This document shows, piece after piece, positions 8,833 to 17,760 of a DNA stretch of 32,655 nucleotides. Source of the DNA: Chara braunii (lineage: Eukaryota; Streptophyta; Charophyceae; Charales; Characeae); the NCBI GenBank assembly GCA_003427395.1, contig BFEA01000275.1:884885-917539 (forward strand), written 5' to 3'. Below the pieces are notes generated by a model, which was given only the letters and a program-made list of their open reading frames with translations, ran no database searches and was not told the DNA's origin. How positions within the stretch are numbered: position 1 is the first letter of the stretch; every line of letters starts with the position of its first letter. The position numbers and the translations under genes were made by a program.

Positions 8833-9014
8833 TAGGCTGCCTTTCCATCACATCGCGCTTCTCCTCTTCCCTTCCTCCTCTGTCTCCTCATCTCTTTTTT
8901 CTCACCATCTCTCTTTTCCCTTATGTTGCCCCTATTCTGGACGCTCTCCTTCCAGTCGATATTTTCTTCCATCGCTTACCAATTGCGAACAAGAACGAAT
9001 ATACAAGTGGGTAG

Positions 9015-9022
9015 CGATATTC

Positions 9023-9062
<40 letters not shown>

Positions 9063-9105
9063 CTTAATCGATATTCGTTCTTGTTCCCGAGATCTCGGGA
9101 ACAAG
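9015..9105 (-). mobile_element. Poly(A) insertion with 14 bp target duplication, next to a 26 bp perfect palindrome
   Basis: CGATATTCGTTCTT at 9015-9028 is repeated at 9069-9082. Between them is only a long T run ending in CTTAAT. On the minus strand this is a poly(A) tail with target duplication. Directly following, 9080-9105 is a perfect 26 bp palindrome centred on CGAGATCTCG. The ACAAGTGGGTAG at 9004 recurs at 9101. Confidence 0.6.
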
Positions 9106-10140
9106 TGGGTAGTTGAATGGGAGTGGGCGTTTGCTGGGACCGATGGCATATTTTTTCGTGCTTCGCGGTCATACAACATCTCTGAGACTGGGTATTCTTC
9201 CCGGTGCGCACGTGCGCTTCGATCCTCCTCCCCTTCCTCCTCGTTCCCCCCCCCCTCCTCCGCTACCTCTTTTACAGAATCTGCACAGGACGTACGGTAA
9301 TGGTAGATAGCTTATCTCTGACCATTCTCTACCTTTGTGAGATCAAAAGGTCCCTTGCGAGTCTGGGAAGCTGACATATTGCGAAATAATGGGGGAGTTC
9401 GAAACCCGCTCCATTCGGTCGTGTATGTATGGGGATGATCCCACCACTGCACTACACTACAATACAGCCCAATTACAGTGAAGTTTTGAGATCCCATCAG
9501 TTTTCGACGTTGTCGCGGCCGCCAAAATATTTTGCTTCAATTTCGTTTGGTTGTGCAGCACTTCCGCGAAGGGCGCAAATGTAGTTACTACAATTCTTGT
9601 GTAGACCGTGAGGGCTTCACAGCCTCGAAAAAGAGGGAGCAGTTTTTATTAGGTTTTATTTGTTTTCCGCTTGTCCGTTTGCAGCATTAGGAATGTCCGA
9701 GGAGCATAGTGTTGTGTGACATGTGGGTTGGCGGATTCCGTGAAAACGTCCGCCCTCTATAACAGCCCATAAAGAACTGCCGCGGGTCCAGGAAGACCAC
9801 CGAAGAAGTCAGCCCTCATCGGATCCGGTTTCTCTTTTTTGCCCGACCATGGCCCGCCGACATCTTCGTAGTGATTTTTCCGACATCTTCATAGTGATTT
9901 TTTCGCGTCTTCATTCGTAGTGTATCGGTGGTGGGATCAGCCCCTATGTGAGGGCCTTTATTTGCGGACAACAAATTCTGTTTTTCTTATAAACGATCAT
10001 GTAGGAAGCCCGAGTTCGTGTTTTTGCGGGGATTTGTTGCCGTTTTCACGGATGCGTACATAGCATACAGGTAGGTAGAGAAAAGGAGAAAGAGAAAAGA
10101 AAGAATTTGTGAGAAGAATATAATGTAGATTACTAGTTAA
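9106..10140. other. No recognisable gene
   Basis: Non-coding sequence. A lone tRNA B-box-like motif (GAGTTCGAAACCC) lies at about 9393-9405 without a convincing A box. Three diverged CTTCRTAGTGATTTTT units lie at 9862-9925. An unassigned purine-rich stretch is at 10075-10110. Confidence 0.4.
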
Positions 10141-10570
10141 ACAACACCTAGCTCAGTTGGTAAGGCTTGCAAGTGGCATTCAGGAGGTCGTGGGTTCAAA
10201 TCCCCATTGGACTCATGTACCTTCCTGGGGCGTGCTTGGCGCCCGCCACCTAGAGATAGATAGACCACTGGATCCCCGGATCGGCATCTGTCTCTTATAC
10301 ACATCTAGATGTGTATAAGAGACAGGGGGGGGGGGGGGGGGTGGACCACCACCTGAGCCGAGGCACAGGGATTGGTCCTGTTGGCATGGTCCCTGATGCT
10401 ACCGGCTGTCCCCTAGCCGGTATCGCCCACCTGCAGGTCGGGAGCAGCCCCCGCATGTTCTCTCGTGAACACGGTTCTGGCTGCTACGGGGTTCCCCCGT
10501 ATGCCTACAATTAGTAGTGGTAGGTAGGTAGGTAGTGTGAGGTGAAATTGAGAGAAGAATGTAGCTTACT
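10141..10570 (+). mobile_element. tRNA-like SINE candidate, interrupted by an adapter artefact
   Basis: An A box (TAGCTCAGTTGG, 10149-10160) and a B box (GGTTCAAATCC, 10193-10203) are spaced as in a tRNA, but the T and acceptor stems do not pair, so this is a tRNA-derived head and not a tRNA gene. The body would run to a GGTAGGTAGGTAG tail at about 10521-10536. GAGAAGAAT...GTAG.TTACT-like sequence flanks it at 10111-10135 and 10552-10571, a possible imperfect target duplication. Because the adapter at 10288 may join unrelated molecules, the body after it may not belong to this head. Confidence 0.4.
10288..10341. other. Nextera/Tn5 mosaic-end junction adapter plus G17 (artefact)
   Basis: Bases 10288-10325 are CTGTCTCTTATACACATCT followed by its exact reverse complement. 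This is the 38 bp circularisation junction of Nextera mate-pair libraries. A run of 17 G follows (10325-10341). It is library sequence, not genomic. It produces the MYKRQ-type start of the frame at 10311, a known contamination signature. Confidence 0.97.
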
Positions 10571-10885
10571 TAAAACAAACAAACAAACAAACGAACCGGA
10601 AGAAATGCCCGTGGGTCAGCTCTTCGGTCTGATGACGTACACGCAATCCAAAAACGAACACGACGCAATCCAAAAATGAACACGACTACGTTGATCCTGT
10701 TACAGACATTGTCAATCCGCATTCTATCGTCATAATCGTGTTTGGCTCTGGTGGACCCTCTCGTATGCATTCCATCCATCTGCCAGGCATGATGGCAGTC
10801 ACGAGGACAGCCATACTTGGGCGGACACTTCTTCGTCCATCCAGACAGTTCGGTTCGCCAGATGGAGCTCCAACACCAACACGAA
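10571..10885. repeat. Non-coding DNA with a 22 bp tandem duplication
   Basis: The 22 bp unit at 10642-10663 (CGCAATCCAAAAACGAACAC core) repeats at 10664-10685. The overlapping minus-strand frame at 10570-10989 has no recognisable similarity and is not called. Confidence 0.7.
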
Positions 10886-11060
10886 CCCGGGGCGACGTCC
10901 CACCAGCAAAGAGGATTGAATTGAATGCCTGCATCTGGACGTTTTTGTCGAAAGGTGCAAAACATCGAGATTGAACTGCTTTTCTGCATCTCTGCTTAAA
11001 ACTTGTCCAGATTCAGGATATATATCCAACCCTCTTTGCTAGTGGGACGTGCCCCCGGTC
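10886..11060. repeat. Fold-back element with ~55 bp interrupted arms
   Basis: The left arm 10886-10940 (CACCAGCAAAGAGGATTGAA, then GCATCTGGAC) pairs with the right arm 11005-11060 (GTCCAGATTCAG, then CCCTCTTTGCTAGTGGGACG). The loop is about 64 bp. It resembles a MITE but is unrelated in sequence to the family seen elsewhere. Confidence 0.7.
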
Positions 11061-11103
11061 TACTGTTCAATTTCTTGTGTAACAAAATTGACCCCCGTTT
11101 CTA

Positions 11104-11342
11104 GCAGGTGCAGCAGGTGGAGCAGGTGGAGCAGGTGGATTCCTTTTCGTTTTCGGTCTGTGAAACAGGGGAGCCCAGTGCCCAAGCCTTATATTATCAA
11201 TCGGTTACAACGATACCCACGCCTCTTCCCATTACGGCTGGAAGAGCCCTGGAACCACTGCTCCCAAGAGACAGGTTCCCGTGGATTCTTAGTGTGCCAC
11301 AATGTACCACAATGTACCACAATGTACCACAATGTACCACAT
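11104..11342 (+). repeat. Two short minisatellites (9 bp and 10 bp units)
   Basis: A 9 bp repeat (GCAGGTGGA) covers 11104-11139, about four units. A 10 bp repeat (ACCACAATGT) covers about 11297-11342, four units. The sequence between them and up to 11735 shows no recognisable gene. Confidence 0.85.
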
Positions 11343-11739
11343 TAGTTGTCGTGAATTTGCCTTGGGGGAAAAAAACAACCGACAATATACCACGGTAATT
11401 ATGAAGTTACTGATACGTGCAACATGAAGCTGATCCCGATGCGGCGGCGGCGGGCGGATTGGCAGGGTGTTCCTGTGGGTGCCGCAGCCACCGCCAGTAC
11501 TGTGTATTGAGGGCCCACGGGGCCGTTATGAGAACCCTCTCTGAGAGCAAGGAGAGCAAATGTTACTTGGCCTGTGGTACCGAAGAAAACCGATGTGCCA
11601 CTCCTACTGTCGGAGGCTCGGCAGGGGCCTGGCACATGGGCGTTATGAGCATCAGGAGAAAGGCAGCCAAAGGTATTGGTGCTGTGTCCCATTGACTAAC
11701 ATAGCGAGATTGTGTATACAACCACCTTGCATCATGCTA

Positions 11740-11990
11740 CCGAAGCCCCGAATAAAACGCCTGGCCGTTATCGATGCATCTGGTCCGTAAGTTGACCCAG
11801 ATACAGCTATAATGACCGGGCGTTCTGATCAGGTGAAGACGGTAGTTGGTGTCATTCAGCATTGCCTAAAGTGCCCAGCCATTATCGCTGCATTTGGTCC
11901 GAAAGTTTATCCAAATACGACTATAATGACTGCGCGTTCTACTCGGGTGAAGACGGCAGTTGGTGTCATTCAGCATTGCCTAAAGTTTGA
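11740..11990. mobile_element. Palindromic MITE copy 4 with a 114 bp tandem duplication through it
   Basis: The element 11740-11842 has the family ends (left CCGAAGCCCCGAATAAAACG; right CGTTCTGATCAGGTGAAGAC) and TA on both sides. A 114 bp unit starting inside its left arm (11763-11876) and extending past its right end is repeated at 11877-11990, giving a second copy of the right half (GTTCTACTCGGGTGAAGACG) and of its flank GTCATTCAGCATTGCCTAAA. Confidence 0.85.
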
Positions 11991-12435
11991 ACTGTAGGGT
12001 CTCTGTCAATGTCAGTTCCGTGGGGTATCGCGCTCACTGGCTCGTTCATTTTGGACCTCAAGAAAAAAATAATGCTTGCTCCTTGGACAGTGAAGAAGAG
12101 TCCTTCCTTTTTTTTTGTTTTTTTTGTTCATCTGCATCGTGTAGAGTTACCAATTGTGTCGCCATCTGCATGCAATTTGTAAATGATCATTCTAAAAATG
12201 TTCATGGTGCATCACACTCAGTCGCTCTTTCTCTTAGTCGCTCTTTCTCTTAGTCACTTTGGAGTCTGGACCTCCAATATATTTCCTCCTTGGACTGTGA
12301 AGAAAATATCTCTGTTGTCCAGTTTGGCTTTTTGTTTTGATTGCTCTGCGGCGTCATTCCCTGAGCATGGACGAAGTGACTTCCTGATCTGTCTCAGCTG
12401 CGTGGTGAATGTGGGGGGCCTGCTGTTCTGGTGGT

Positions 12436-12436
<1 letters not shown>
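11991..12436. other. No recognisable gene
   Basis: Non-coding sequence with a T-rich run at 12110-12126 and a 14 bp stutter of CGCTCTTTCTCTTAGT at about 12225-12255. Nothing else stands out. Confidence 0.5.
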
Positions 12437-12502
<66 letters not shown>

Positions 12503-12533
12503 CACGCACACACAGACACACACACACACACAC
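12437..12533 (+). repeat. Compound (CT)n(CA)n microsatellite
   Basis: About 15 CT units pass directly into CA units interrupted by CG and GA variants. Confidence 0.95.
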
Positions 12534-12890
12534 CACAGGTGTGCACGTGCGCTTGCTTGCTTGCTGTCTCTCCGGACTGAAAATCTTTGGTGCACGGTGC
12601 TGATTGGGATCTGCCTCTACATGGACTTTACAGGAGATGCACTTAGACATGTCATACGTAGGGAGGGCTTTAGCGGCAATTGGAATTGCAATGGTTGGCT
12701 GCATGAGTCACAAAAGGGTGATCGAGGGTGTCAAAACGGAAAGATAATAAACAAAGCAAATTTAAATGAAATGAAATGAGATGTTGATGGTGGGGGATCA
12801 AGGGTTAGTGCATGAGTTGCATCGCACGCCTGGGTCAGAAGACTCAGAACCTGACCTTTGCAAATCGGATGTCAGAGTGAATAAATCTGC

Positions 12891-12986
12891 CACCGTCTTC
12901 ACCCGAATATTATAACGGTAACTAGACTGACAATTGTCCCTAAATAGAGCTATGATGACCGGTCGTTCTATTTGGGTGAAGACGGT
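12891..12986. mobile_element. Palindromic MITE, family copy 5
   Basis: The left end ACCGTCTTCACCCGAATA is mirrored by the right end TATTTGGGTGAAGACGGT. The inner right arm has AATAGAGCTATGATGACCGG. The inner left arm is more diverged than in other copies. TA follows the right end but CC precedes the left. Confidence 0.75.
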
Positions 12987-14104
12987 ACGCTGGAGGTGGA
13001 GTTCACTGGCCTGTGAAGAGCTCTTACATGGCTGCCTATTTTAGGACTAGGGCCCAGTGCTGATGTGTTTGTGCAAAGAAAGCCAGAACCTGGTTGTTTT
13101 CGGGGTCAGGATCGGTGCGAACATTGCACTTCCAGGCTGTGGTCGTTGCAGCCTCTGACGGAGGACTCCTTACATGGTCTCTCGTTCTCTTGGAGCAGGA
13201 CTACAGGGGTAGGGAAGATGGGAAGAAATGGAGAAAGACAAACACACAGTTTAGACAGCTACAGAGACATGCACGTCTGCCTTTTTCTTTCTTTCTTTCT
13301 TTTTGTGTGAAACATCATCTCCTTCTCCTTCTTCTTCTTCCTCTTTTTCTGTTTTTTTTTTTTCTTTTTCTTTTTCTTTTTAAATGCTCCAGTCTATTTG
13401 TGGGGAGCAGCAAACCGGGTCAGCGTCCCTTATAATTGGAATACATTGATGATTGATGAGAATTTGGGACAATTCTCGAACACTTCAAGATGATTCAGAT
13501 AATAAGCTAGAAATTGATGCTGACTACGACGACGAGTGCTGGGGGGTGCTGGGGGTTGCTGGGGGGTTGCTGATAAGAGCAGACACCCCCTCTACTTTAC
13601 CCCTTTTTGGATGGCCCCATTCCATTGGTGGGGAGCTGCACCTGCTGGAAAACGTGTCCAGCATCCCTTGACAACATCAACTCGGAGTCAAATTACAAAG
13701 TTTTCATGTGACCATGCCATTTTGCCCTTTGCGGGCAAGGTCCTAGCCTCTTAACTTGACATCTGCGTAACAGGGGCTCCCTGAGGGACTCAGAGGACAA
13801 ATTTATGTCAACAGTGCGCTTTTTTCAACTATCTTTCCTCTGCCTGTTCCCCTGGGCCATTCTGTGTTTTGCTGTTGTTGCTGACTCCACACGGCACTCT
13901 TCTGTTGTTGCTGACTGCGCTTGGCGACTCTCTTGGTCAGCAGCTGACGCCAGCGCTTGCGGCATCCACTCCATGGTTGGCAGCCGGCCACAATACTCGG
14001 GGTATCCACACAGTCCCTCCCTATGATGCATAAGCCAACTGGTGAGCTCGCCGTTTGTGACGCCACCGTCCTCCCCGATGTCCCAGTGCCTGCTGCAGTT
14101 GGGG
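12987..14104. other. No recognisable gene; CTT-rich patch
   Basis: A TTTCTTTC/CTTCTT-rich tract lies at 13283-13382. GGGGGTTGCTGG-type stutters lie at 13540-13575. The duplicated phrase GTTGTTGCTGACT occurs at 13873 and 13905. No conserved coding frame. Confidence 0.5.
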
Positions 14105-14304
14105 TCCGTTGTGGAGCGGGAGGGGTCAAGGGATGGGGGGGGAACCCGGGGGATGGGTGTGCAGGGGAGGGGGGAATGTGGGGGGTGGACAACGGGGCCG
14201 GGAAGTGGCTGGGGTAGGGGTTGCAGGAGCGGGAGAAGGGGGGGGGAAGGGAGGCGGGGCAGGAGGTTGGCTGACAGGCGAGCGGGAGGGTGGTGCATGG
14301 TCTG
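14105..14304. repeat. Very G-rich plus strand
   Basis: Runs of 4-8 G recur through the segment, with potential for G-quadruplex on the plus strand. It lies directly downstream of the minus-strand LINE ORF2 stop, so it may be the 3' UTR of that copy; no poly(A) tail is recognisable. Confidence 0.5.
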
Positions 14305-15858
14305 TTATGAGCACAAAGTTAGTCTGAAAGTGGGGGACCTGGAAATTGTGAAAGGGCCTCCTTTACCAGGTGGGCACCGTGGTCCTCCATGGTTTCCACG
14401 TGATATTGAGCCCGGCACCCAGTTGAGAAAAGATCCTGTGCCGGTCCTGCCATATCTGGCAGTAGGACTCCTGACTTGTCTAACAGTAGGGTCAGTCTCC
14501 TCTTGGCAGTCCCGTTTCATTGCTTTCCAGGATCCTTGCGTTCGGGAACTGATTTCCTCTTCTATTGCCTGTTGAGCTTGTTGTAATCCAAACTGGTGGT
14601 CTTTTCTCTTGAAGGAACATCTGGCTCTCCAGCCAAACATAAGGACCAGCAACCTCATGTAGGAGAAGAGGTTGGTTGCGAAGGCAGACCACTGCGCCAA
14701 CAGGTGTTGGTTCTTGCTTAGCAGTAGGAGGCTGAGGTCCCACGGGATATGGAACTCTCTCAGCGAGTGGAAGGCCGCATCCCACCATTGCCATATTTGG
14801 GTAACCATCGGGCACGCCAGTAGGCAGTGTTCTAGCATCACCCTGGGTGGCGGTGATGCCCTGCCGCGATAAGAGCAAATGGGGGACAAGAGATCCTGCA
14901 CTGCTGCCTCCCCACGCCCGTCTGGGTTGTCTCCAGAACGGATCTTGGGGCATGACTTTCGAGTACTTGGACCATGACAGGTTTTCTAGCAATTGTGTAT
15001 CCAGTGGCGAATCCCGCGCCCATGGCTGGATCAATGTGTGAGTGATAGGAACATCCAGGCGCGAGGCACGGTAGCCCCCTTTAACTGTGTAATCCCATAG
15101 GTGCACGGGCTTTGGGCCAGGCAGCCTGGCGATCAGAAGAGTAGGCTCATACACATGGTGGCCGTTGTCTGAATCGCCCACCACTCTCCCCACCATTCAG
15201 TAGCGTCCAGCTCTTCGTACCGAGCCAGTTTTGAAAACCTGGCTCCTGGCAGCTGGGGCACATAACCTTCTAATGTGCACCGCCCTTGGACGTTGCTGTG
15301 TACCCGATATATAACCAGCGGGAGAGGGAGGTCTGCGTACTTGACCACCCAGTCACCCTGCTGGACCGTGGGGCCTGTTTTGAGACCTAGCTGCCAGGCC
15401 AGGGGGAGGGCCTCCCTCAGGTGGAGGGCCTTCTCTTCCACATTTTTGGCGTGCTTCAGTTTTCGCTGCAGCTGCTCCGCCGTAGCCCAGTCCCCTCTTA
15501 CCAGATCCCATAGGGCACCTATGGTAAAACACCCTTCTTTGCCGGTGTGAGCCATGACGAATTTGTTGTTAAGGCAAAAGGGTTACCCGCCTCATCAAGG
15601 ATGTAGGGGTTGCGAAAGAGAGGCTGCCTCCATATGCTATGCCATCTATTAGGCACTTGTGCTGGGGTGCTGGCTTGTCTGTGCTGGGGCGGCGCGGGTA
15701 TGGTCCAGTGTTTGTTTGTCAGCCATTGGAGGGGGTGTACATGGGTGGTGGCTACAGCCTCTTGGGGCCAAATTAGCTATTTGCCGACAGGCCAACGGGC
15801 GCCATGGGATGCCATTTCCCATGAGCAGCCTATCGAGGAAGGGGGAAAATGCACCTTA
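14305..15858 (-). pseudogene. LINE ORF2 C-terminal part, frameshifted
   Basis: LINE ORF2 proteins reverse-transcribe their RNA at the target site. This piece covers the region after the RT domain. From 15858 downwards the frames read FLDRLLMGNGIPWRPLACRQ, then WRQPLFRNPYILDEAGNPFA, then a long open stretch 15555-15133, a second frame 15196-about 14900, and a third 14901-14305. The last opens with a zf-RVT-like cysteine/histidine cluster (C at residue 9, then LEHCLLACP...W) typical of plant LINE ORF2 C-termini, and ends with TGA/TAG stops at 14305. At least two frameshifts and several stops make it non-functional. The RT domain is absent on this strand, so the copy is 5'-truncated or rearranged. 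Confidence 0.8.
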
Positions 15859-15879
15859 GTATAAGCCCTGCCTGCAAGA

Positions 15880-17760
15880 GTAGTCCAAGACAGGGACGAC
15901 TTGTATAAACGGCATGCGAGTAACTGGACCTTCCATGCCGATGTGGCCTCGAAATTAATCAATGACAAGGTTGGCTGGATCAATAGTTGCCTGGCTGACT
16001 TCAAGGCGTCAGTGGAGGCCGCTCATTATTTTTTTCTCATCCAACCAGTCTTGGTAGGAGTGGTGTCTGTGATTTTCCTACATGTCGCAGACAAGAGACA
16101 GATGGACAAGTGAAAATCCATCCGCTGTGACAGATCAGAGGTTAGGATTCATCCCTGGTCTCCCCCGAAGCAAAGTAAGACGGAGGATCAAAGAGAAGAG
16201 ATGATGAGGGAGCACTTTTGGGTAGAGTTCCGCTACATCGCAATGGAAGTGCACGCCGCCTTTGTGTAAGATTTCGCACATAAGTACGACGTGATTGACT
16301 TCATTGAGCCTCCACCCCGGCATGTGGTCAAGCGGGACGGCTTCCTGATGCTCGCCATAAACCTGAATGAGGGTTGTATATTCTCCATTGACGATATCAT
16401 CCGGTACAGTGTAGGTGGGAGGCTGTATAGGATACACACGGCCCACAAACACAGGCGATGGTGTGCCAGGTGCCAGGCTTATGGGCACTTGCACACGGAC
16501 ACTGTGTGTGAACACCACCCAACTCGTGCAGCACGTCCCACCGACAGATTCGTAAAGGACCCTCTGTGAAAGGGACAGTGGCACACTGTGGACGAAGGCC
16601 ACAATGGGTGGGTATATGTGGGAGCTCCCGATGGGGAAGAGAAGGTGAGGGGCTGGTCATGGGAAGGGCAGGACCCATATAACCTGGCCCCGAAGCCCGC
16701 AACTGAATGGACGCCTCCAAAAACCTTAGAAGCCCATCAGGGAAAACCGGAAGGGAACCAGGGTGTGGCGCAGAGGGAGGTTGACAAGGAGGGCAGGAGG
16801 GAGAGGGGGAAAGAGCCCAATTGGCGGGTGATACTCAGCAAGCATACAAACAAGAGGAAGGCGGGAGGAGGGGAGGGCGCCCTTCAAGAGGATGATGGGA
16901 CGAACCCTTTCTCCCTCCTGGCTGAAGGGGGCAGACAGTGGAATCGGGAGAGGGGCGGTGCATCCTATCCCAAGGGCCTAGGGGCTCACAACCCCTTTCC
17001 CCCCCCCCCTCAGGAACGGGTTCAACCGGAGTTGAGCAAGTTAATACGGAACGGGTTGGGCAAGGAAAGCAAGGAAACGAAAGAAAGAAGGAAGGGGTGC
17101 TCCTTGATAGGGGGACAGTCGGTCAAGGCGGGACTAATCAGCTCCTCACAGCGGTTGGGGGGCAGGAGGGGAACGGGAGGGATGCAGGACTATAAGGGGG
17201 AACAACGAAGCTGCAGCAACAAACTACCTCCGATGAGTAGTGGGCGACAAACGGAGGGGCACAATGGAGCAAGAAGGGTGTGATACAGGGGGATATCCCG
17301 CCGGGGGGACAGCATGGGGAGCTGGGAGCAGGCCAAGGGCCACGACACCAAGTAGGGGATGGGATTTTGGACCCGTTTTCAGAGACATTTGGCCCGCAAC
17401 CTATGGAGGTGGACTCATTACCCAGCCCCCAAATGTAGTAATGGTCGAGGATCGATCAGACCCCGACAAGCTGCCGGGGGACCTGGACCTGGACCGAAAA
17501 GATGCAAAGGATTGCGGAGTGGCTGATCGACTCACGAGTTGGTAGAGTACTGAGACCAAACGTACGCCCAGCTGCACACAATGTTGGATGGTATTTCTAC
17601 TTTGAGGGGGGCCCTCCTGGAGAGCCCCCTAGGACACATTACGTGGGCCGCAATCTTTCAACGAATCCTCTCAATCACATGAGCTAGGTTTACGCCACCG
17701 AAACTAAAGCAGCAGCCAGAGCCCCTCCACCCGGCCCCTCCGGGCGGGTTGGAGCAAGGA
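15880..17760 (+). pseudogene. LINE ORF1 (gag-like), three in-frame stops
   Basis: LINE ORF1 proteins bind the element RNA. One reading frame stays coding-like from about 15880 to 17283, broken only by TGA (16111), TAA (16267) and TGA (16567). A zinc knuckle lies at 16462-16509 (C-x2-C-x4-H-x6-C; CARCQAYGHLHTDTVC), with one spacing longer than the classic CX2CX4HX4C. The downstream part is hydrophilic, rich in G, E and K, and holds an NPFSLL motif like that of plant LINE ORF1. Further frame-shifted ORF1-like sequence (FGPQPMEVDSL) continues to about 17530. Its 5' edge abuts the minus-strand ORF2 piece within about 20 bp. Confidence 0.7.

Noticed and set aside
8225-9067. Longest single open frame (280 codons)
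   Set aside because: It crosses pyrimidine-rich tracts, a MITE and a T run; composition is repeat-driven and no family is recognisable.
9393-9405. B-box-like GAGTTCGAAACCC
   Set aside because: No A box at a suitable distance and no poly(A) tail or target duplication.
10311-10514. Frame starting MYKRQ
   Set aside because: Translation of the Nextera adapter and poly(G); a contamination artefact.
12254-12704. Frames across the CT/CA microsatellite
   Set aside because: Dipeptide repeats produced by the microsatellite on both strands.
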